Source: Lentzea atacamensis (GTDB lineage Bacteria > Actinomycetota > Actinomycetes > Mycobacteriales > Pseudonocardiaceae). From it: a stretch of 64,000 bases of DNA. This document shows positions 34,319 through 44,228 of this stretch, piece by piece. The stretch lies in assembly GCF_003269295.1 (NCBI RefSeq), contig NZ_QLTT01000004.1, positions 721,642 to 785,641 of the forward strand, read 5' to 3'. The position numbers and the translations under genes were made by a program. How positions within the stretch are numbered: the first letter of the stretch is position 1; each line of letters opens with the position of its first letter. The notes under the pieces are model-generated. The model searched no databases, had not been told where the DNA came from, and saw nothing but the letters and a program-made list of their open reading frames with translations.

Positions 34319-34888
34319 CTACTTCTTGGTGAACGTGAAAGCGCGGTCGGTGGCCAGAGCCGCCAGCTGTGCCTCGGTGCCCTGCGTCCAGCTCTGAACC
34401 CAGACCACCTCACCGTTCGGGCGGAAGTTGCGGGCTTCCACGATGCCGAACCGCTCGTCCTTGCTGAAGACGGTCACGCCACCCTTGTGGTCGCTCACGG
34501 TGCTGGTGCACGTGGCGTACTTCTCGCAGTACTCCTTCGGCGACCACTCGTGCATGCCCGGTGCGTTGACCTGCGTGTACGTCGTGACGTCCTGGCCCTT
34601 GTAGGTGAACGTCACGGTGTTGCCCATGTACTGCATGCCGTCGAACACGCCTGCCGCCTCGCCGCCCCACGGGCCCGGCTCGACGTTCTGCGCGCCCCGG
34701 AAGGCGCGCGGGTAGGTCTTCTCCTGCCGTGCGCTGAACTCGTCGGCCTGCTTCTGCAGTTCCGCCTTGGTCTTGTGAACGGGCGTGACGTCCTTCGGCG
34801 GCCACGGGTAGTCCGTGGAGGCGGACGCGGTGCCCGCGAGACCGAGGAGTGCCGCGCCTGCCAGGGCAGCCGCCATTACCTTGCGCAT
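34319..34888 (-). CDS. Secreted protein of unknown function, paralogue A
   Basis: 189 residues from ATG 34888 (MRKVMAAALAGAALLGLAG, signal peptide cut after TASAS). Mature part starts YPWPPKDVTPVHKTKAELQKQADEF and contains ARNFRPNGEVVWVQSW and ATDRAFTFT. Two Cys in EYCEKYATCTSTV may form a disulfide. Clearly homologous along its whole length to the next gene upstream. Not recognised as a named family; compact secreted beta-rich fold likely. Confidence 0.85.
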   Translation of the reverse strand: MRKVMAAALAGAALLGLAGTASASTDYPWPPKDVTPVHKTKAELQKQADEFSARQEKTYPRAFRGAQNVEPGPWGGEAAGVFDGMQYMGNTVTFTYKGQDVTTYTQVNAPGMHEWSPKEYCEKYATCTSTVSDHKGGVTVFSKDERFGIVEARNFRPNGEVVWVQSWTQGTEAQLAALATDRAFTFTKK

Positions 34889-34982
34889 TGATCCCCCACT
34901 AGCGAGTTTGTGCTTGCGCAGTAGGAGACGCCGCAAGATCACCAGAGGTTGCACGCGACTTTTCGTGTTCTCACAACGGTGT

Positions 34983-35570
34983 TTAACGTGTGAACGTGTA
35001 GGCGCGGTCGGAGGCCACCGCTCCCAGCAGGACCGGGTCGTCCTGCCGGGACCCCTGGGTGAAGACCACTTCGCCGTTCGGGCGGAAGTTGTGCGCCGAC
35101 CTGTCGTTGTAACTGTCGTCCTCGGAGAAGACGATCACGCCACCCTGGTTGTCGCTGACCGTGCCGGTGCACGTGGTCTGCGCGCAGAACTCCTCAGGCG
35201 AGTCGGTGAAGAAGCCGGGTGCGTTGACCTGTGTGATCACACTGGCCCACACACCCTGCTCCGCGCCCGGCTGCCTGAACCGGACCTCGTTGGCCATGTA
35301 CTGCATGCCGTCGTCCAACGCTCCGTCGCGCAGGCCACCCCACAGGCCCGGCGTGACGAACTTCGCGCCGGCGAAGATCCGCGGGTAGGTCCGCAGCTGG
35401 TGCGCGGTGAACTCGTCGGCCTGCTTCTGCAGTTCCGCCTTGGTCTTGTGGATCGGCGTCGTGTCCCTCGGCGGCCACGGGAAGTCCTGCTGGGTGACCT
35501 GAGCGGACGCCGTGCCCGCGAGTCCGGCGAGTGCCAGGCCCGTCAGGGCAGCCGCCATTGCCTTGCGCAT
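34983..35570 (-). CDS. Secreted protein of unknown function, paralogue B
   Basis: 195 residues from ATG 35570 (MRKAMAAALTGLALAGLAGTASA signal). Shares FPWPPRDTTPIHKTKAELQKQADEF, MQYMANEV, TQVNAPGFF, CTGTVSDNQGGVIVFSEDD, HNFRPNGEVVFTQGS and SDRAYTFT with paralogue A; identity looks around 45-50 percent by eye. The tandem copies lie 94 bp apart. The adjacent LuxR-like gene upstream (same strand, 77 bp) may control them. Role unknown. Confidence 0.85.
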   Translation of the reverse strand: MRKAMAAALTGLALAGLAGTASAQVTQQDFPWPPRDTTPIHKTKAELQKQADEFTAHQLRTYPRIFAGAKFVTPGLWGGLRDGALDDGMQYMANEVRFRQPGAEQGVWASVITQVNAPGFFTDSPEEFCAQTTCTGTVSDNQGGVIVFSEDDSYNDRSAHNFRPNGEVVFTQGSRQDDPVLLGAVASDRAYTFTR

Positions 35571-35647
35571 GTGGATCCCATCTGTGAGTTCTCGCTTGCG
35601 CGGAGAGACACGCTCTCGGACGGCCGGCTGGTTGCACCCTCGTCCGG

Positions 35648-36592
35648 CTAAAGCCAACCTCGCCGCATCGCCTGAACACCCGCCTGGAACCGGGTCTGCG
35701 CACCGCACCGGTCCATCAGCTGCCGCACCCGCCGCTGCACGGTCCGCGGCGCGAGCCCGAGCTGCCGCGCGATCGACTCGTCGGTCAGCCCGGCGGCGAG
35801 CAGCCCGAGCAGGTTCGGGTCCACATCGGCCGCGGCGGCGTAGATCCCTCCCGGACTGAACGGGATCCCCTTGTCCCAGTACAGCTCGAACGTCGACCGC
35901 AGCACGTCCAGCAGGGCCGAGGGACGGATCAGCAGCACCTTGTCGACCACGTCGCCGTTCGCGACCGGCAGCACCGCGGCGTGGGTGTCGATCACGGCGA
36001 GCTTGAACGGCAGCGTCGGCGTGACGCGGGCACGTTCGCCGGCCGCGACCAGTTCGATGATCTCGGTGACGCGGCCGGGCAGGTCCACCGCGGACCGGTC
36101 GTAGACGACGCGCCACTGCACGTCGCGCTGGCGGGTCGCGTCCTCGAGCGCGACGTGCTCGCCCAGCGGCGTCACGTACGGTGGCTGGTCGAGCACGCAC
36201 ACCTCGTCGCGGGCGCCGTTGAGCAGCGTGTTCCACAGTTCGCGGACGGCGCCGAGCCCGCTCACGACCTCGACGAACGCGTTGTCGGCCTGCTCCTCGT
36301 CGCGGTTGCGCAGGTAGAGCTCCATCAGCGGGCCGACGTCGGCGCGGGCCCTGCGGTTCTGCTCCTCACGGGCCGCGATGAGCGCCTCCACGGCGAGGTC
36401 GGGCGCGACAGCCTGCCACACGTCGCCCGGCAGGTGGCGGACCACGCCGAGTTCGTGCAGCCGCGTGAGCAGCTCGGGGGCGACGCCGATCTCGGCGGTG
36501 GTACGGCTGCCTCCCGTTACCAGCAGCTCGTATACGGCAGATAGCTCCGGCGAGACGCCCAGATGTCCGAACACGGCCACATTGTGCGCCAT
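35648..36592 (-). CDS. TrmB/LuxR-type HTH transcriptional regulator
   Basis: 314 residues. N-terminal winged-helix-like part (LSAVYELLVTGGSRTTAEIGVAPELLTRLHELGVV), a TrmB-like central domain (ARDEVCVLDQPPYV, WRVVYDRSAVDLPG, TLPFKLAVIDTHAAVLPV) and a C-terminal LuxR HTH (LLGLLAAGLTDESIARQLGLAPRTVQRRVRQLMDRCG). Actinomycetes have many such regulators, often next to secreted proteases. It is divergent from the subtilisin gene, with an inverted repeat in the gap. Confidence 0.9.
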   Translation of the reverse strand: MAHNVAVFGHLGVSPELSAVYELLVTGGSRTTAEIGVAPELLTRLHELGVVRHLPGDVWQAVAPDLAVEALIAAREEQNRRARADVGPLMELYLRNRDEEQADNAFVEVVSGLGAVRELWNTLLNGARDEVCVLDQPPYVTPLGEHVALEDATRQRDVQWRVVYDRSAVDLPGRVTEIIELVAAGERARVTPTLPFKLAVIDTHAAVLPVANGDVVDKVLLIRPSALLDVLRSTFELYWDKGIPFSPGGIYAAAADVDPNLLGLLAAGLTDESIARQLGLAPRTVQRRVRQLMDRCGAQTRFQAGVQAMRRGWL

Positions 36593-36637
36593 TCAGCGCA
36601 ACACCCCTGTCGTGAACACGTCAGTGTCGTTATTCGG

Positions 36638-36662
36638 CCGTCTTAAAAACTGTTTAAGGCGG
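36638..36662. promoter_or_regulatory. Near-palindrome, candidate operator of the regulator/protease gap
   Basis: CCGTCTTAAA (36638-36647) and TTTAAGGCGG (36653-36662) form a 10-bp inverted pair with one G-T, centred in an AT-rich patch of the divergent gap. It suits a promoter or dimeric regulator site. Confidence 0.45.
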
Positions 36663-36757
36663 TCCGCCGCTGCTTACGGTCCTCGGCACCTCCGCAGCCG
36701 GTTCAGAACCCTGACGCCCTCCACGGCATGCGGTGGCCCTGTGTGGAAGGACCTCTC

Positions 36758-38548
<1,791 letters not shown>

Positions 38549-38564
38549 CTCCGCGGGTTCGCCG

Positions 38565-38603
38565 AGGGGCGGTGCCTTCCTACCTGGGGGAGGCACCGCC
38601 CCT
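38565..38603. terminator. 13-bp stem-loop after the protease gene
   Basis: AGGGGCGGTGCCT (38565-38577) and exact complement (38591-38603), 13-nt loop, followed by TTTC on the plus strand. Bidirectional with the pseudogene. Confidence 0.85.
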
Positions 38604-38604
38604 T

Positions 38605-39260
38605 TCACATGCTCACGAGCTTCCGGTTGCGCTGCACGATCCGTTCCGGACAGCCGGCCACCGCGCGGATCGACGGCAGTCCGAGGAGGTGCCGCCGGGT
38701 CCTGCGCACGCTGTGCTGAATCCCTGTGCTCGTGAACGCCTGTCGGCACGCAGAAGCCACCGCGCCCGGTGTGAAGTCCTGCACCCGCACGCCGAGCTCG
38801 AGCTCATTGACGCGGTGCGCGTTGTGCATCTGGTCGTGCAGCACCGGAAGCACCGCGACGGGCACACCAGCCCGCACGGCCTCGCGGATCGAGTGGTAGC
38901 CGCCGTGCGACACCAGCAGGTCCGCGGCCACCGGCAGCAGCGCCCTCACCGCGGCGGTGATGTGCGGCCCGGCGGCGAACTCCACGATCATCTCGTCGGC
39001 GAACGGGTCGTAGTCCGGTGGCAGCGCGAGCACCTCGCCCTGCAACAGATCGGCCAGCCCGTCGCACACCTCGGGCAACACCCCGGCACAGCGCACTGAC
39101 TCGTCCGCGAAGCCGCGCAGGACCGAAACCGGGCCCTTGCCACCAGCACCTCGTGCCCCAGCTCGCTCAGCATCGTCACGAGGGGGAGTGTGGCCCGTGC
39201 GTGGGCAGCCGAGAACGCGACTGCGCACGACGAACCTCCCCTGCGGGCGTAGATCCTCAC
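38605..39260 (-). pseudogene. Frameshifted, internally deleted GT1 glycosyltransferase remnant
   Basis: The minus strand from GTG 39260 reads a typical GT1 N-terminus (AVAFSAAHARATLPLVTMLSELGHEVLVA) and then, around 39130-39145, the family pattern continues in another frame (GPVSVLRGFADESVRCAGVLPEV). The remainder reaches the UDP-sugar site (LLVSHGGYHSIREAVRAGVPVAV, then LHDQMHNAHRVNELELG) and stops at 38605. Only about 215 residues are left of the usual 400, so the middle is deleted as well. A decayed macrolide- or antibiotic-type glycosyltransferase. Confidence 0.75.
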
Positions 39261-39322
39261 GGTAGGAAGCCCGGTGGGCACACGGGAATGGCGAAGTTCC
39301 ATCCGCGGGTAACGTCGCGGAC

Positions 39323-40072
39323 ATGGCGACACTGGTGACGTTCCACGCACATCCCGACGACGAGTGCATCGTCACGGGCGGCGTGATGCGGAAGGCGTTC
39401 GAGGAGGGACACCGGGTCGTGCTCGTCGTCGCGACCCGCGGTGAGGCCGGCGAGATCCCGGACTTCCTGGAGCCGGGCGAGGAACTCTGGCAGCGACGGG
39501 TGGTGGAGACGCACGCGGCCGCCGACCTGCTGGGCGTGGCGCGCGTGGAGTTCCTGGGGTACCTCGACTCCGGGATGATGGGCGACCCGTTGAACTCGCG
39601 TCCCGGCTCGTTCTGGACGGCCGACGTCGAGGAAGCCGCGCGCAAGCTCGCCGCGATCCTCCAGGAGGAGGACGCTTCCACGCTCACGATCTACGACAGG
39701 TTCGGCGGCTACGGCCACCCGGACCACATCCAGGTGCACCGGGTGGGCAAACGCGCGGCGGAGATCGCCGGCACGCCCGCGGTCTACCAGGCGATGGTGA
39801 GGGAATCCGAGTTCCGAGAGGCGATGCGGCGCGCGGGGGAGGCCGAGCCGCCACCGCTGGGGGAGGACGCCGTGCCCGAGTCGGAGATCAACGTCGGCGT
39901 CGACGTCTCGAAGTACCTGGACGTGAAGCGGGCGGCGATGCGGGCGCACGCCTCGCAGATCCCCGAGCAGTCGTTCTTCCTGTCGCTCGACGACGAGACG
40001 TTCGCGTACGCGTTCGGCACCGAGTGGTTCATCCGCGAAGGCCACGGCCCGGAGACCACTTTGGACCTCTGA
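39323..40072 (+). CDS. PIG-L family (MshB-like) deacetylase
   Basis: 249 residues. Zinc motif HAHPDDECIVTGG (His9, Asp12, Glu13 region) and distal His in GGYGHPDHIQVHRVG. Related to N-acetylglucosaminyl deacetylases and mycothiol enzymes (MshB, Mca), but shorter than Mca; possible substrates are sugar amides or mycothiol conjugates. ATG 39323 with the motif starting nine residues in. Ends at hairpin 40077-40111. Confidence 0.9.
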   Translation: MATLVTFHAHPDDECIVTGGVMRKAFEEGHRVVLVVATRGEAGEIPDFLEPGEELWQRRVVETHAAADLLGVARVEFLGYLDSGMMGDPLNSRPGSFWTADVEEAARKLAAILQEEDASTLTIYDRFGGYGHPDHIQVHRVGKRAAEIAGTPAVYQAMVRESEFREAMRRAGEAEPPPLGEDAVPESEINVGVDVSKYLDVKRAAMRAHASQIPEQSFFLSLDDETFAYAFGTEWFIREGHGPETTLDL

Positions 40073-40076
40073 AAGC

Positions 40077-40111
40077 ACGACGGGGGCGGCCCGCGGGACC
40101 GCCCCCGTCGT
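40077..40111. terminator. Perfect 13-bp stem-loop
   Basis: ACGACGGGGGCGG (40077-40089) and exact complement (40099-40111), 9-nt loop, between the PIG-L gene and the convergent surface-protein gene. Confidence 0.88.
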
Positions 40112-40128
40112 ACCTCTGCTCAGCTAGT

Positions 40129-40734
40129 TCACGCGCTGCGGCGGCGGCGCAGGAACAGCAGGGTGCCGGCACCGGCGCCCACGAGCCCCAGACCCGAGAA
40201 CAGCAGCCACATCGGGGACGCACCGGTCGCCGCGAGCGGCGGTTCCGGCGTGCTGCCACCGGGAGCCGGAGCGTTCGGAGTCGACGACGACGGCGGCGGG
40301 GTCTCGGAGGACGAGGGCGCCTCCGACGGCGTGCTCGGCTTCGGCTCCTGCGGCTTGGTCGGCTCGCTCGGCTTGGTCGGCGGCGTCTTGACGCACTCCG
40401 GGGTCTTGTGCGTCTTCTCGTAGTTGAACCTGTCGCCATCCGACGCCTTCACCGTGATGGTGAAGGTGTGCGCGACCGTGCCGTCGGCCTCGAACTTCTT
40501 CTCCCAGCTCTGGCCGAACTTCTCGTCGGCCAGAACCTTGTCCCCGTCCTTGATCAGCACGGTGTTCCTGTTGCCGCCCGCGTACTGGGTCAGCTTGACC
40601 TTCAGCACAGCCTTGTCCTTGACGCAGTCCGCTGACGACACCGGGGTGTGCGCGCTGGCCGGGGTGGCCAGTGCCAGCGAAGCGAGGGTCGCGGTGGCGG
40701 TCACCGCGAACGCGCCGAGAACTCTTCTAGCCAA
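40129..40734 (-). CDS. Cell-wall-anchored protein with LAxTG sortase signal
   Basis: 201 residues from TTG 40734, chosen because AGGAGA lies 6 nt upstream and the signal peptide (RRVLGAFAVTATATLASLALATPASA) begins there. Mature part is a small beta domain with two Cys (ADCVKDKA...PECVKTP), a long Pro/Ser/Thr spacer (KPSEPTKPQEPKPST), then LAATG, a hydrophobic stretch (WLLFSGLGLVGAGAGTLLFL) and RRRRSA. This is the actinobacterial sortase E-type LAxTG arrangement. Ligand unknown. Confidence 0.9.
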   Translation of the reverse strand: MARRVLGAFAVTATATLASLALATPASAHTPVSSADCVKDKAVLKVKLTQYAGGNRNTVLIKDGDKVLADEKFGQSWEKKFEADGTVAHTFTITVKASDGDRFNYEKTHKTPECVKTPPTKPSEPTKPQEPKPSTPSEAPSSSETPPPSSSTPNAPAPGGSTPEPPLAATGASPMWLLFSGLGLVGAGAGTLLFLRRRRSA

Positions 40735-40867
40735 CGGACATCTCCTGCTCTGGTTGGTGCGTGGCGGATCGAGCACATTTGATTTCTTGATCACCCGACT
40801 GGGTGAACCGCGCCACGCTAGCAACACAGAGAGGTTGAAAGGTCACTGTCCGGCAACACTTGACTCG

Positions 40868-43738
40868 TCAAACAGGGAATTTCTTCACCTGTTCGAGGAG
40901 GCCGAGCATCCCTGCCACGAGCCGCATCTGTTCCACGCCACGGACATCCGCGTCCAGCAGCCGTGGCGAGCAGATCATCACGGCGAGCGCCTGGGCACGT
41001 GACAGTGCCACGTTCAATCTGTTACGTGACAAAAGAAAGTCCAGGCCACGAGGTAGGTCCACGGTGGACGACGACGTCATGGACATGATGACCGCAGGTG
41101 CTTCCTGCCCCTGGAAGCGGTCCACCGTGCCGACCCGCGTTTCGTCGAACCCCGCATCGGCGAGCCGTCGCCGGATCACCCTGACCTGCAGGTTGTAGGG
41201 CGCCACGACGAGAACGTCCGCATCGGTCAGTTCGCGTGTTCTACCGTTGTCCGTCCACGTACGACCGACGATCCGCCGCACCGTGTCGACCACGGCGTCT
41301 GCCTCTTCGGTCGACGACGTGATGTTGTGCCGGTGATCAACTTCACGCAGGTAGATCCCGGGCTCGATGCCTTCGATACCGCGGTGGCAGGCGGTTTCGT
41401 GCGAATGGAGCAGTCCGGCGTACGAGAGCTCCGACACCGGCTTGCAGACCGCGGGGTGCATGCGGCGCGTCTCGGCCAGGAAGTAGCCCAGATGCTCGGG
41501 GATCACGTCCGCGTCGCCGAGCAGGTGGCCGAGCGCGGAGGCGTCACTGCCCGGCGGGTGCACGCCCTGCACGACCTGCGGCAGCTGCTGCGGATCTCCC
41601 AGCAGCACGAGGTTGCGGGCCGCCGTCGCCACCGCCACGGCGTCGGCCAGCGCGAACTGCCCGGCCTCGTCGATGATCATCACGTCGAACGGCTGGGCCT
41701 TGATCACGGCGTTGGCGAACGTCCACGCGGTGCCGCCGACGAGGTGTCCCTGCGGGTGCTCCTCACGCCACCGCGCCAGCGCGCCGTTGTCCTTCGGCTG
41801 GTCCCAGGGGAGGTCCTCCTCCGGCTTCCCCTTGGGACGCTTGGCCATCGGGATGTCCGGATCGACGCTGGAGAGGACGTTCTCGACGGCCTTGTGCGAC
41901 GTGGACGTCACCGCGACCGTCTTGCCCTGGTCGATCAGGTGCCGCACGAGCTTGGTCGCGAGGTACGTCTTGCCTGCGCCGGGAGGCCCCTGCACGGCGA
42001 GCGTGCCGCCGTCGAGCTGGTCGACGGCCTTGATCACGGCCTGCACGACGTCGGGGTGCTGCGGCAGCTGCCCAGGCGGGGTCCGCAGCAGCAGGTCGAT
42101 GCCGGGGTTGCGGGGGAGCAGCGGCAGCAGGTGGACCGCCTGCTCGGCCAGTTCCGCGACCGCCTCGTCCTTGGGTGCCGCCGGAACCGGGCTGCCGGGC
42201 AGCACCGCGACCGGCAGCTCGCCGTGTTCCTGCGACGTGCTCTCGGTGAGCACGAGCTCGTACGGGTTGTCGTCCGCCACCACGGCGTTGCGCGTGACGT
42301 TGCCCGGGTAGAGCAGCCGGACCTGCTCGTCCTTGCCGAACGGGTGCGGCCGCTCCGGGTCGATCCGCGCGTGCACCTGCCGCTTGTGCGTCCGCACCCG
42401 GCCGCTCGGCGGCACCCAGTCCTCGGCCTTGAGCGTGATCGGCACCGCGCAGTTGGAATCGGTCTCCAGGTCGGAGATCGGTGCGCTGGCCTGCCGGAAG
42501 AAGTCGCCCCACGCGGGACTCGACTCCCGCCGGTGATAACCGACGGTCGCCGCGAACAACGTGTGCCCTTCGGCCATCAACGGCTCGGTGAGCGCGGCCA
42601 TCCGGCGCGCCCGTTCCGCCGCCTTCTCCAGCGCGGCCTCGTCGCGTTCCTCCTTCACCGCGGTCTCGACGCCGTGCTCGCGCTTGATCCGCTGCAGCAG
42701 GTCCCGGACGCCGCGGGTCGGGTTCTCGTCCCGCAGCAACGGTTTCAGGGCCTGGAGCGTGTACTCCCGCGTGGACACCCGCAGGGCCCGGCGGGTGAGT
42801 GCGCCGAGGTCGACGCAGCGCCGGACCAGTTCGTCCACTTCGGACTCCCTGGTGGCGGTGCGCGCGGCCCTGGCGACGAGGTCGTGCGGCGTGAAGTGGT
42901 ACACGGTGCCCGTCGGCGTGCGGTCGACGAATTCTGGGAACGTGCCCTCCCAGCCGGGCGTGCGGAACGTGTCGCCCTCGACCTCCAGGAACACGTCGTC
43001 CTCAGCCGGTTCCGGCAGGTGCTGCAACGCTTCCGGCGCGACGACCTCGTAGGTCGTGACGCCGGTGCGCTCCTGCTGCACCTGCAACCGGGCCTGCGCG
43101 GTCAGCGCGGCGAAGCTCGCGTGGGAGAGCGTGGCGGGCCGTTCCTCGGTGGCCGCAAGCGCGTCGATGGTGTCAATGCCGACCGAAACCAGCTTCCGTC
43201 GCTGGTCGGCCCGCAACCCGGCGACGAGCGACAGGTCACGGGCCTCTTCGCGGCCCGCGGCGCAGTGCCGGGCGAACCGGCAGCCGTTGCAGGCGGCCCT
43301 GACGTCGCCCCACGACCGCTTCGGCGCGGGTGGCGGTTGTGCGAGCCGGGCCTTGAGACGGTTGAGCAGCGGCGTGAAGTCGGCCGCCCGGAACGACGTG
43401 CGCCTGCCGTCGACGATCAGGTGCGCCCGCTCGGATCCCAGTGCCTGTGCCGCGGCGGTCAGGCTCAGCACGGCCAGGGGCGTCGCCTCAGGGACCTCAT
43501 CGCACGGTTCGTACCCGCTCGGGGTGCGGACGAGCGTCTGCGCCGTGCAGTGGAAGACGCCGTCGAAGAACGTCGCGTTCTCGATGAGATCCGCGCCGGC
43601 ACGCAGGTCAGCGGCCGTGCGGGCGGCGGCCTCCCGCAGCTCGCGCGAGTCGCCGTCCCGTCCGGCGCGTGCCAGGTAGCTGCGGTGCTCGCACTCGAGC
43701 AGGTCGACGAGGTCGGACGGACCGGCGTGCATGGGCAC
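40868..43738 (-). CDS. SF1 DNA/RNA helicase of the TM0106/RecB-like fusion family
   Basis: 956 residues. N-terminal part resembles a RecB-type nuclease module (SDLVDLLECEHRSYLAR) with a four-Cys-like CNGCRFARHC stretch, then a short RNase-H-like piece (DDVFLEVEGDTF), then a DNA2/NAM7-type helicase: Walker A GPPGAGKT, motif II MIIDEAGQ, LVLLGDPQQLPQV, motif V/VI GTVDRFQGQEA and LLSRNRLNVALSRAQ. The expected D-x-K nuclease motif reads CDEVPEATPLAVL, so the nuclease may be inactive. Helicase motifs are intact. Role in DNA repair or defence is inferred from the family. GTG 43738 or ATG 43732. Confidence 0.88.
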   Translation of the reverse strand: MPMHAGPSDLVDLLECEHRSYLARAGRDGDSRELREAAARTAADLRAGADLIENATFFDGVFHCTAQTLVRTPSGYEPCDEVPEATPLAVLSLTAAAQALGSERAHLIVDGRRTSFRAADFTPLLNRLKARLAQPPPAPKRSWGDVRAACNGCRFARHCAAGREEARDLSLVAGLRADQRRKLVSVGIDTIDALAATEERPATLSHASFAALTAQARLQVQQERTGVTTYEVVAPEALQHLPEPAEDDVFLEVEGDTFRTPGWEGTFPEFVDRTPTGTVYHFTPHDLVARAARTATRESEVDELVRRCVDLGALTRRALRVSTREYTLQALKPLLRDENPTRGVRDLLQRIKREHGVETAVKEERDEAALEKAAERARRMAALTEPLMAEGHTLFAATVGYHRRESSPAWGDFFRQASAPISDLETDSNCAVPITLKAEDWVPPSGRVRTHKRQVHARIDPERPHPFGKDEQVRLLYPGNVTRNAVVADDNPYELVLTESTSQEHGELPVAVLPGSPVPAAPKDEAVAELAEQAVHLLPLLPRNPGIDLLLRTPPGQLPQHPDVVQAVIKAVDQLDGGTLAVQGPPGAGKTYLATKLVRHLIDQGKTVAVTSTSHKAVENVLSSVDPDIPMAKRPKGKPEEDLPWDQPKDNGALARWREEHPQGHLVGGTAWTFANAVIKAQPFDVMIIDEAGQFALADAVAVATAARNLVLLGDPQQLPQVVQGVHPPGSDASALGHLLGDADVIPEHLGYFLAETRRMHPAVCKPVSELSYAGLLHSHETACHRGIEGIEPGIYLREVDHRHNITSSTEEADAVVDTVRRIVGRTWTDNGRTRELTDADVLVVAPYNLQVRVIRRRLADAGFDETRVGTVDRFQGQEAPAVIMSMTSSSTVDLPRGLDFLLSRNRLNVALSRAQALAVMICSPRLLDADVRGVEQMRLVAGMLGLLEQVKKFPV

Positions 43739-43882
43739 TGATGCTAGGCGATCTCCGGGGTCGCCAGGTCGATGGAACCGCCGGTCAGTGGAATGCTCGG
43801 TTGCAACGCCTCGACGATCACCCGATCATCCACATCGGACAGCGCTTTCGCCCGAGCACCACTGCGGAAGGAGGTGAGCGGG

Positions 43883-44104
43883 ATGGAGAAGCTGACAAGT
43901 GCGCAGATGATCGCGCTGGTGAACCGAATGCTGCAGCCCGGCTTCCCGGAGGACGAGGATGCTGCGGCCCTGGACGCGCTGACCCGTTCCACGGGTAACC
44001 CGCACGTGTCCGATCTGGTTTTTCACCCTGAGCCCGGGAAGGAGAACATGAGCGCGGAGGAGATCGTCGACGAGGCGTTGTCCTACCGCCCCATCGAGCT
44101 CTGA
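43883..44104 (+). CDS. Colicin E/pyocin-type immunity protein homologue (Im9-like)
   Basis: 73 residues from ATG 43883, with GAAGGAGG about 8 bp upstream; GTG 43874 is possible. Pattern LTSAQMIALVNRML, DEDAAALDALTRSTGNPHVSDLVFHPEPGK and MSAEEIVDEALSYR matches the four-helix colicin-immunity fold, including the HP-x-x-SDL-x-x-P block that contacts DNase toxins. No HNH/DNase toxin gene is adjacent; the flanks are a helicase and Ku. Either an orphan immunity gene or acting against a rival's bacteriocin. Confidence 0.75.
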   Translation: MEKLTSAQMIALVNRMLQPGFPEDEDAAALDALTRSTGNPHVSDLVFHPEPGKENMSAEEIVDEALSYRPIEL

Positions 44105-44169
44105 GAACGGGCTGCACGCGAGAACCTGGTGCGCCGGATCTCGCTGCGCGACCTGTGAGCCTGGTGGCA

Positions 44170-44216
44170 CGGGCGGACGACCCGCGTTCATCCCCGGTAC
44201 GCGGGCCGTCCGCCCG
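44170..44216. terminator. 17-bp hairpin with one mismatch
   Basis: Arms 44170-44186 and 44200-44216 (CGGGCGGACGaCCCGCG pairing), 13-nt loop, between the immunity gene and the convergent ku stop. Bidirectional terminator. Confidence 0.8.
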
Positions 44217-44228
44217 CACCGCCAGGAG

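Noticed and set aside
31702..34332. An 876-codon plus-strand open frame
   Set aside because: Runs across two real genes in the wrong frame and has no recognisable domains.
41327..43741. An 804-codon plus-strand open frame opposite the helicase
   Set aside because: Helicase motifs on the minus strand are unambiguous; the plus frame has no family pattern.
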